Assembly (NCBI GenBank): GCA_945861295.1
Contig: CAMAUF010000131.1
Span: 1 to 6,337 of the forward strand
DNA from: a bacterium
GTDB lineage: Bacteria; Chloroflexota; Dehalococcoidia; Tepidiformales; Tepidiformaceae
Length of the DNA: 6,337 bases
Reading direction: 5' to 3'
In this document: positions 1-4,336 of the stretch, piece after piece
Position numbering within the stretch: the stretch's first letter is position 1
Layout of the letters: every line of letters starts with the position of its first letter
Notes under the pieces: model-generated
Told to the model about the DNA's origin: nothing
Databases searched by the model: none
Seen by the model: only the letters and a program-made list of their open reading frames with translations
Position numbers and translations under genes: made by a program

Positions 1-1
1 G

Positions 2-1603
2 GAGTACGACCGGCTCACTTTTGGGGTTATCAGCCTACTTGGCAGCGGCGAACAATCTGCACGGATCGAGCAGTTCATCCGTCGCGAGTTGAGCGCCGAA
101 GCGATCGAACGCGGCCGCATGAGCTTTGGCACGCCGGCGCAGTTCCAGGGCGACGAACGAGACGTGATTTTCCTCACGATCGTGGATGGTCCCTCCGACG
201 ACGGCCGCCCCCTTGCGCTTCGCAGCGCGGAGAGCGACAGCGGCGGTCTCAAGAAGCGGTACAACGTCGCCGTCAGCCGGGCCAAGGATCAGGTCTGGGT
301 CGTGACGTCGCTTCGGTCCGACGACCTCAAGCCAGACGACTTGCGAAAACGGCTGCTCGACTTCGCTGCTGACCCGTCCGGTCAGCGGCAGCGGAATGCC
401 CAGCTAAACCGGAAAACTCAATCTCACTTCGAGAAGGAGGTGGCCAACCGCCTGACGGCCAGCGGCTACGACGTGACGGCGCAGCACCCAGCCGGAGCAT
501 ATTTTATCGACCTACTCGTCCGCGATGGTTCCACACACCTGGCGATCGAATGCGACGGAAAACAGCACTTCCTGAACCAAGATGCGATCCGCGAAGACCT
601 CGACCGGCAGGCACTCCTGGAACGGCTGGGCTACACCTTTCATCGGATCCGCAGCAGCCACTTCTACCGCCATAAGGACGCGACGATGGAGCGTGTGTTC
701 GAACGCCTCTCGGAGATGGGGATCAAGCCAACGTTCCCGAGTTCTGGGAGCGGCGAACCCGCCGTGCCAGCGTCCGAAGTGGTCGACCGGATTCGGCACC
801 GGGCGGCCGAGATTCGTGAAATTTGGCGACAAGGTGGTTCGATCCGGGCCACCGCGAACCGAACCGCAGCTCCAGGCAAGAAGCCTCAGAGTCAGCCGTA
901 TGCGACTTCGACCGCTCCCATTATCACTTCGCCCACCGACGCGGCCCCGCCGGCGAGCGTGCTTCAGCCGAACGTCGTCTCGCCCGTTGCCTTGCCGCCG
1001 ACGCCGGTCGGTCCGGTCCCGGCACCACCTTCGGGCGTCAAGGCCGGAAGCTTCGTTCAGTACCAAGAGGCCAGCCTCGGTGGCCTTCGGAAGGTCATGG
1101 ATCTGGGCGAGGAGATCGATGTGGTCCTGCATCCGATGATTCTTGAGGTCGCCCGCGTGGAAGGCCCCGTCCACTTCGAGCTCGTCATGAAACGATTGCG
1201 GCACCATTACGGCATGCAGCGGGCAGGGGCGAGGACGCAGAAGCACGTCCTGCGTTCGATCGATCGCTTAAGCGGGACCGGACGAGTCGTCCTTGATCGC
1301 ATCGACGCCGGGACCGACCTTTTCGTTCGTTCGCCGGGCGCTGCGGCAATCCCCCGGGCGCCGGGCCTGTCGGGGCTCCGCAACTCCTCGCATATCGCTC
1401 CGTCGGAGTTCCAAGCCGGTGTAATGGCCCTGTCGAGCACGCGTGGGTCGGCGCGAACCGGCCTGGTGGAGGGCGTTTCTCGCGAGTTCGGCTTCGCACG
1501 AACCAGCGCACAGCTTAGCCAGGCGCTGGACGCCGCCATCGAGGCCCTTATCGGCCAAGGCCAGCTCCTTGAGCAGCGAGGGCTGGTGCGTTCGATTCGA
1601 TGA
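2..1603 (+). CDS. SF1 helicase-nuclease, DUF4011/DUF3320-type, 5' end cut by window
   Basis: The frame is open from base 2, so the true start and Walker A motif lie outside the window; the TTG at 89 is not a credible start because helicase sequence precedes it (FGVISLLGSGEQ). Seen in order: SF1 motif V (GTPAQFQGDERDV, nt 128-166), motif VI (NVAVSRAKD, nt 263-289), and a Vsr/DUF559-like (REase_MTES_1575) nuclease domain at about nt 415-715. The likely catalytic residues of that domain are Asp (509-511) in FID and the ECDGK run (548-562). Next come a Pro/Ala/Val-rich linker at about 890-1050 and two winged-helix units resembling DUF3320 (about 1090-1340 and 1390-1595). Helicases of this build unwind nucleic acid and carry a fused nuclease; relatives occur in antiviral defence (the DUF4011-helicase-Vsr type). 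A defence role here is inference, since the neighbours to the left are missing. The gene converges on the phosphatase gene. Confidence 0.85.
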   Translation, partial: EYDRLTFGVISLLGSGEQSARIEQFIRRELSAEAIERGRMSFGTPAQFQGDERDVIFLTIVDGPSDDGRPLALRSAESDSGGLKKRYNVAVSRAKDQVWVVTSLRSDDLKPDDLRKRLLDFAADPSGQRQRNAQLNRKTQSHFEKEVANRLTASGYDVTAQHPAGAYFIDLLVRDGSTHLAIECDGKQHFLNQDAIREDLDRQALLERLGYTFHRIRSSHFYRHKDATMERVFERLSEMGIKPTFPSSGSGEPAVPASEVVDRIRHRAAEIREIWRQGGSIRATANRTAAPGKKPQSQPYATSTAPIITSPTDAAPPASVLQPNVVSPVALPPTPVGPVPAPPSGVKAGSFVQYQEASLGGLRKVMDLGEEIDVVLHPMILEVARVEGPVHFELVMKRLRHHYGMQRAGARTQKHVLRSIDRLSGTGRVVLDRIDAGTDLFVRSPGAAAIPRAPGLSGLRNSSHIAPSEFQAGVMALSSTRGSARTGLVEGVSREFGFARTSAQLSQALDAAIEALIGQGQLLEQRGLVRSIR

Positions 1604-1623
1604 GGATAGGACCGCGTTGACGC

Positions 1624-1655
1624 GGGCGACTGACGTCGCGCCCCTCCATACGGGG
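1624..1655. terminator. Candidate bidirectional terminator between convergent genes
   Basis: The 56-nt gap between the two convergent stop codons contains two overlapping hairpin options. The first pairs 1624-1630 with 1635-1642 (GGGCGAC against GTCGC plus CC, one bulged G at 1640) around a TGAC loop. The second pairs the C run at 1641-1644 with the G run at 1652-1655. Neither has a clear T tract, so intrinsic termination is only suggested by position and stem strength. Confidence 0.35.
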
Positions 1656-1659
1656 CGAC

Positions 1660-2400
1660 CTATTCCAGGATGCGGGCGCGCGCGTCCTCGATGGTTTGGG
1701 CGGAGACGCCTATTTCGAGGAAATAGCCTTCCGCGTCGCCGTAACGGTCCAGCAGGTGGTCGAGCGTGGCGGCCATGTCCGCGCGCGGCGAGGCCATCAG
1801 GACTGGCGCGCGGCCCGGATCAATCCCGCGCGATTTCATCCCTTCGACCCACTGCGGCAGCATCGGCTCGAGCAGCCGGCCCGAGTGGGAGTAATCCTCG
1901 ACGATGGTGTCCGCTTCGACGCCAACGAGGTCGAGCAAGAGCGCGGTGGCGACGCCGGTCCGGTCCTTACCGACGGCGCAGTGGTAGAGCAGGCCGCCTT
2001 CGGTCCAGGCGACGGTCTCGATCAGCGACTTGTAGGCGTCACGGCCGGTCTCGAGGAAGGTGCGATAGATCTCGGCGAAACCGGGGAACTCCTTCGCCAG
2101 CCCTGGCGGGGAGGCGTCGTGTTCGAAGACGGGCGCGACGACGTGCAGGATCGCGAAGGGCGAGAGGTCCGGCGTTTTGAAGTCCACGCGTTCGGGGGCG
2201 GAGCGCAGATCCACGACCGTCCGGATCCCGAAGGTCGTGAGCTGGCCGATGGCGCCCTCCTCGACGCGGTGGAGGCTGCCGGAGCGGAAGAGGTGCTCCG
2301 CCGTCCGGCTGCCGAACTTGGTGGCGTAGCCGCCGATGTGGCGAAAGTTCGGGCAACCTTCGAGGTCGAGGATGCGGGGAGGGGCTTCGAGCACTGGCAT
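1660..2400 (-). CDS. Tyrosine/serine protein phosphatase, Y_phosphatase3 family
   Basis: The 246-aa protein carries the CX5R phosphatase loop as HCAVGKDRTG, with nucleophile Cys141 (codon 1978-1980) and Arg147. The family's N-terminal NFRHIGGY motif is near residue 18, followed by an LFRSGSLHR stretch and VVDLRS near residue 62. This HCxxGKDRTG form is typical of atypical dual-specificity/phosphoinositide-type phosphatases (PtpB and relatives); the length suits the family. It should hydrolyse phosphate monoesters on proteins or lipids in the cytosol; the substrate cannot be told. The frame extends upstream to 2505, but that extension is encoded by a heptad repeat, so I chose the ATG at 2400, where conserved sequence begins (MPVLEAPPR). 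The ribosome site is weak: AGGA only 2 nt from the start. The gene is transcribed divergently from the Nudix gene and convergently with the helicase gene. Confidence 0.9.
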   Translation of the reverse strand: MPVLEAPPRILDLEGCPNFRHIGGYATKFGSRTAEHLFRSGSLHRVEEGAIGQLTTFGIRTVVDLRSAPERVDFKTPDLSPFAILHVVAPVFEHDASPPGLAKEFPGFAEIYRTFLETGRDAYKSLIETVAWTEGGLLYHCAVGKDRTGVATALLLDLVGVEADTIVEDYSHSGRLLEPMLPQWVEGMKSRGIDPGRAPVLMASPRADMAATLDHLLDRYGDAEGYFLEIGVSAQTIEDARARILE

Positions 2401-2461
2401 GATCCTAGAGTGCCATGGAGGTAGTGAACGCGACATTAACGGGGGCCTCCCGCCGCCCCAC

Positions 2462-2524
2462 GTCCGTAGTCCTTCGTCCCTCGTCCCAAGTCCCCAAATC
2501 CCCAAGTTGCGAGTTTCGAGTTAG
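2462..2524. repeat. Degenerate heptanucleotide tandem repeat, nine units
   Basis: Nine consecutive 7-nt units fill the divergent spacer. The first five have the form GTCCNNN (GTCCGTA, GTCCTTC, GTCCCTC and so on), one transitional unit follows (AATCCCC), and the last three are of the form RAGTTNN (for example GAGTTTC). The 7-nt phase is kept throughout. Variable heptad arrays of this kind are known between genes in cyanobacteria, Chloroflexota and some others. Both strands give short spurious ORFs across it. It abuts the Nudix promoter candidate. Confidence 0.75.
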
Positions 2525-2538
2525 CTCTGGGTTACACT
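2507..2538 (+). promoter_or_regulatory. Candidate leaderless promoter of the Nudix gene
   Basis: A -10-like TACACT (2533-2538) lies 6 nt before the ATG at 2545, so transcription would begin at or next to the start codon. A possible -35 TTGCGA (2507-2512) sits 20 nt upstream of the -10, longer than ideal, and overlaps the end of the heptad repeat. There is no Shine-Dalgarno sequence before this gene, unlike most others in the window, which supports a leaderless message. Confidence 0.45.
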
Positions 2539-2544
2539 TCGGGC

Positions 2545-3048
2545 ATGCCCTACACGCCAGTCCTCGGGACGCTTGGCTATGTGCTCTCGCCCGGCGGTGA
2601 TTCCGTGCTGATGGTCGTGCGCGACGCACGGCCGGAAGACACGGCCTTCGGCAAGTACAACGGCCTCGGCGGCAAGGTCGAGCCCGGCGAGGACGTCGCG
2701 GCGGGGATGATCCGCGAAATCCGCGAAGAGGCGGGGATCGAGGTCACCGCGATGACCTTGCGCGGCACCATTTCGTGGCCAGGGTTCGGGCGTGAGGGCG
2801 AAAGCTGGTTCGGGTTCGTCTTTCTGATCACCGAGTGGCACGGCACACCGCACACCACTAACGCAGAAGGCCGTCTCGAATGGGTCACGCTGGCGCGGGT
2901 CTTGGGGCACGACATCCCAATGTGGGAGGGCGACCGGCTCTGGCTGGACATGGTGTTCGATGGCGACCCGCGTCCGTTCCATGGCGTCGAGCCATACGAC
3001 GGCCTGACGGTGTTGACGGACGAGTGGCGCTTCACCCGGCTGGGGTAA
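2545..3048 (+). CDS. Nudix hydrolase, MutT/MTH1-like (8-oxo-dGTP diphosphatase type)
   Basis: The 167-aa protein contains a complete Nudix box GX5EX7REUXEEXGU: Gly43, Glu49, Arg57-Glu58, Glu61-Glu62, Gly64-Ile65. The Glu residues bind the metal that drives hydrolysis of nucleoside diphosphate-X bonds. The stretch just before the box, KYNGLGGKVEPGE, resembles the substrate pocket of MutT and human MTH1 (WNGFGGKVQ), so sanitising oxidised purine nucleotides such as 8-oxo-dGTP is the likeliest role. Asn39 and the WPGFGREGESWFGF segment (residues 78-91) fit this subgroup. The exact substrate is inference; Nudix proteins are often promiscuous. The start has no Shine-Dalgarno sequence, but no better start lies downstream and MPYTPVLGTLGYVL is a normal first strand. 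The gene stands alone, about 95 nt before the DUF4177 gene. Confidence 0.9.
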   Translation: MPYTPVLGTLGYVLSPGGDSVLMVVRDARPEDTAFGKYNGLGGKVEPGEDVAAGMIREIREEAGIEVTAMTLRGTISWPGFGREGESWFGFVFLITEWHGTPHTTNAEGRLEWVTLARVLGHDIPMWEGDRLWLDMVFDGDPRPFHGVEPYDGLTVLTDEWRFTRLG

Positions 3049-3061
3049 CGGGTCGACAAGT

Positions 3062-3078
3062 CCTCCCTGCGGGCGAGG
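3062..3078 (+). terminator. Weak hairpin after the Nudix gene
   Basis: An imperfect stem (CCTC at 3062-3065 with GAGG at 3075-3078, then one mismatch, one C-G and one U-G pair) closes a 3-nt loop 13 nt after the Nudix stop. There is no T tract. It could be a terminator or a decayed dispersed inverted repeat; it resembles the hairpin at 6299-6313 only loosely. Confidence 0.25.
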
Positions 3079-3116
3079 GTGGCGGTCTCTAACCTGGCCC
3101 GCCTGTAGGCTAAGGA

Positions 3117-3132
3117 GAGGGCGGCAGCCCTC
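3117..3132 (+). promoter_or_regulatory. Hairpin abutting the ribosome site of the DUF4177 gene
   Basis: A perfect 6-bp GC-rich stem (GAGGGC at 3117-3122 with GCCCTC at 3127-3132) with loop GGCA ends immediately before the Shine-Dalgarno GGAGG (3133-3137). Its position could affect ribosome access or protect a processed 5' end, but nothing else in the sequence shows regulation. Confidence 0.3.
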
Positions 3133-3142
3133 GGAGGCGCAG

Positions 3143-3301
3143 ATGACCCAGTGGGAGTACGCATCGATCCTGAACGACGGCCCGGCCGCGAGAGACACGC
3201 TCAACGAACAGGGCGCGCAGGGTTGGGAGCTGGTCAGCGTGGTGCAAGGCCAGGGCACGGGCAAGCTGCTCTACGTCTTCAAGCGCCCATTGGCGAGCTA
3301 A
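3143..3301 (+). CDS. Small DUF4177-type protein (52 aa)
   Basis: This short gene starts at ATG 3143 with a good Shine-Dalgarno (GGAGG, 3133-3137, 5 nt spacing) and ends at TAA 3299-3301. The protein begins MTQWEYASIL, has the hallmark GAQGWELVSV (residues 25-34) and ends with LLYVFKRP. The WEY...GxxGWELV...FKRP pattern is that of DUF4177, a family of small beta-rich proteins without a known biochemical role. No signal peptide or membrane segment is visible. Its stop is 32 nt before the peroxiredoxin start, so the two are probably cotranscribed, but a functional link is only inferred from that spacing. Its size makes it easy for gene callers to miss. Confidence 0.8.
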   Translation: MTQWEYASILNDGPAARDTLNEQGAQGWELVSVVQGQGTGKLLYVFKRPLAS

Positions 3302-3333
3302 CGTACAGTTCTTGGGACACGGAGGTATCGAAA

Positions 3334-3801
3334 GTGGCCGTTGAAGTAGGGCAACCAGCGCCGGCGTTTTCGCTGATGAACAAGGACCGGCAAGCGATCA
3401 CGAACGTTTCGTTCCCGGGCAAGCACCTCGTACTCGCCTTTTACCCGCTCGCGTTCACCGGTGGCTGAACGACCGAGATAACCGCCTTCCGGACGCATAC
3501 AGACGCGTTCGTGAGGGCCAACGCCCAGGTCTTGGGCGTCAGCGTTGATTCGTTCGCGGCAGCCGGGGAGTTCGAGGCGAAACTCGGGCTCGAGTTCCCG
3601 TTGCTCAGCGACTTTCCCAAGAACCAGGCCGGGCGGGACTTCGGCGTGTTCAACGAACCGTTCGGCATCCACAACCGGACGACGGTCGTGATCGACAAGG
3701 ACGGCGTCGTCCGCGGGGTCCACGCCGAGCCGCGCGACTTCGAGTCGCACGCGCCGTTCGCGATCGAGGTGCTCAAGGGCCTGGGAGAGAACCCGGACTG
3801 A
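3334..3801 (+). CDS. Selenocysteine peroxiredoxin, AhpE-like (TGA at 3466-3468 read as Sec45)
   Basis: Read through one in-frame TGA, this is a 155-aa AhpC/TSA-fold peroxiredoxin that would reduce hydroperoxides in the cytosol. The start is GTG at 3334 with Shine-Dalgarno GGAGGT (3321-3326) 7 nt away; the frame is open further upstream, but that stretch overlaps the DUF4177 gene and has no homology. The active site PLAFTGG-U-TTE gives Pro38, Thr42 and Sec45, matching the PxxxTxxC motif and the numbering of Mycobacterium AhpE (Cys45). Downstream family features are intact: FPLLSDF (88-94), FGVFNEPFGIHNR (103-115, with Arg115 as the conserved active-site arginine) and VVIDKDGVVR. The length is normal for the family. 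There is no cysteine anywhere, so no resolving Cys. A plain annotation would show two fragments, 3334-3468 and 3511-3801. The true stop is TGA at 3799-3801. A cysteine-to-stop mutation is the main alternative, but both halves show no decay. Confidence 0.88.
3466..3468 (+). other. In-frame TGA at the peroxidatic position, putative selenocysteine codon
   Basis: The codon follows Thr42-Gly43-Gly44 and precedes Thr46-Thr47-Glu48, exactly where 1-Cys and BCP/AhpE peroxiredoxins have their catalytic Cys. The frame continues unbroken for 110 sense codons to the next stop. TGA also serves as a normal stop in this window (1601-1603 and 3799-3801), so a general code change is unlikely. Confidence 0.87.
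3485..3516 (+). promoter_or_regulatory. Candidate bacterial SECIS hairpin
   Basis: Within the coding region, 16 nt after the TGA, bases 3485-3496 pair with 3505-3516: 11 of 12 positions pair (two of them G-U) with one C-U mismatch (3489/3512). The apical loop is the 8 nt 3497-3504 (AUACAGAC), starting 28 nt after the TGA. Position and stem suit bacterial SECIS elements, which SelB binds to deliver Sec-tRNA. The loop lacks the usual G in its first two bases, so it is not textbook. A competing outer stem (3467-3471 with 3506-3510) is also possible. Confidence 0.5.
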
Positions 3802-3817
3802 TGGCGGAGACGAGGCC

Positions 3818-3860
3818 CCGCGCCCAACTACCCGCTCTCTTGGGGTTAGTTGTCGCGCGG
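3818..3860. terminator. Bidirectional terminator-like hairpin between convergent genes
   Basis: Bases 3825-3833 pair with 3843-3852 (nine pairs, one bulged T at 3846) around a 9-nt loop, and after an internal loop 3818-3822 pair with 3856-3860 (GC only). The minus-strand stop codon (3846-3848) lies inside the stem. There is no long T tract on either side, but the stem is strong and correctly placed for both the peroxiredoxin and the DUF3303-like gene. Confidence 0.5.
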
Positions 3861-4136
3861 GACCGTGCGTGCCGGGCGCCAGTCGAACTCGAGCCAGCCG
3901 GCGTAGTAGAGAATGATGTGTGTCAGGTCGGCGAACGATTCTGCTTCGACGATGATCACCGAGGGTCCGCCGCTCACGTTCCACGAACCGATGAGCTTGC
4001 AGGTGGCTGGCAGGTTGGCCGGAAAGGCGTTCACCCGCTTGCCGAACTCCGGGGGGAGGGCGCCCGTGGCGCGCAGCGAGGCGTTCGCCGGGGAATCAGT
4101 GGTCGGGCGATAGAAGCCGACGTAGGTGGTAGCCAT
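3846..4136 (-). CDS. DUF3303-like small protein (96 aa)
   Basis: The gene starts at ATG 4136 with a strong Shine-Dalgarno on the minus strand (AAGGAG, complement at 4144-4149, about 7 nt spacing) and ends at TAA 3846-3848. The C-terminal half reads KLIGSWNVSGG (residues 47-57), then VIIVEAESFADL, then LEFDWRPA. This alternation of a glycine-rich turn, an acidic IVEAE strand and a helix is the pattern of DUF3303 and related ferredoxin-like alpha-beta barrel dimers. No catalytic residues are recognisable, there is a single Cys, and there is no signal or membrane segment, so it should be a soluble cytosolic protein of unknown function. It is transcribed alone, convergent with the peroxiredoxin and divergent from the acyl-CoA dehydrogenase. 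The family call is by eye and moderate; the coding call is firm. Confidence 0.8.
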   Translation of the reverse strand: MATTYVGFYRPTTDSPANASLRATGALPPEFGKRVNAFPANLPATCKLIGSWNVSGGPSVIIVEAESFADLTHIILYYAGWLEFDWRPARTVPRDN

Positions 4137-4189
4137 CCCGAGTCTCCTTCATTTGCCGCACCAATGATGGGTGTAAGTGCGACGCGCGA

Positions 4190-4218
4190 ACAGTAGGGTT
4201 TCGAAACACGGTTGTCGA
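4190..4218 (-). promoter_or_regulatory. Candidate promoter of the DUF3303-like gene with palindrome in the spacer
   Basis: On the minus strand a TCGACA (-35 like, 4213-4218) and a TACTGT (weak -10, 4190-4195) are exactly 17 nt apart. The spacer contains a perfect 10-bp palindrome GTTTCGAAAC (4198-4207), which could be an operator. The leader to the ATG would be about 45 nt. The -10 matches the consensus at only three positions. Confidence 0.35.
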
Positions 4219-4224
4219 GGGCCG

Positions 4225-4244
4225 TGTGTGACCTACTTCACACA
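4225..4244. promoter_or_regulatory. CRP/FNR-family operator, TGTGTGA-N6-TCACACA
   Basis: Two perfect 7-nt inverted arms (4225-4231 and 4238-4244) flank a 6-nt spacer. The core is TGTGA-N6-TCACA, the consensus of CRP-type regulators in enterobacteria and mycobacteria. It lies between the divergent DUF3303-like and acyl-CoA dehydrogenase genes, centred about 77 nt upstream of the likely start of the latter's message and about 50 nt upstream of the former's, so it could act on either. The regulator itself is not in the window. Confidence 0.65.
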
Positions 4245-4299
4245 AGCGCGACGGTGGCTGGACTGGCCGGCTCGGGCGGCGCCAAGCGAGGGCTGTCCG

Positions 4300-4305
4300 T
4301 ATACT
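4300..4305 (+). promoter_or_regulatory. Candidate -10 element of the acyl-CoA dehydrogenase gene
   Basis: TATACT matches the TATAAT consensus at five of six bases and stands out in GC-rich sequence, 31 nt before the start codon. No -35 is visible at the usual distance, which would fit a promoter that depends on an activator bound at 4225-4244. Confidence 0.4.
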
Positions 4306-4336
4306 CCTGACACCTCCTGGCTCGCAAGGAACCGCC

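Noticed and set aside
1443..2180. Plus-strand ORF of 245 codons across the helicase end and the phosphatase
   Set aside because: Its translation is Arg/Pro/Ala-rich without motifs; it is a shadow of GC-rich real genes in other frames.
2401..2505. 35-residue N-terminal extension of the phosphatase
   Set aside because: It is encoded mainly by the heptad repeat, and family homology begins just after ATG 2400.
2462..2524. CRISPR-like array
   Set aside because: Units are 7 nt with no spacers, and no cas genes are present.
3151..3333. N-terminal extension of the peroxiredoxin from ATG 3151
   Set aside because: It overlaps the DUF4177 gene in another frame, has no peroxiredoxin homology, and the GTG at 3334 has a much better ribosome site.
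3466..3468. The peroxiredoxin as a pseudogene broken by a nonsense mutation
   Set aside because: The only lesion is TGA at the one residue where Sec is chemically expected, with no frameshift or decay in the 110 codons after it. It cannot be fully excluded without the rest of the genome.
3466..3468. TGA read as Trp or Gly under an alternative genetic code
   Set aside because: TGA ends the helicase gene and the peroxiredoxin itself, TGG is used for Trp throughout, and Trp or Gly at this site would kill the enzyme.
3511..3801. Independent gene starting at GTG 3511
   Set aside because: It would begin after the active site, in the middle of a conserved fold, and there is no ribosome site before it.
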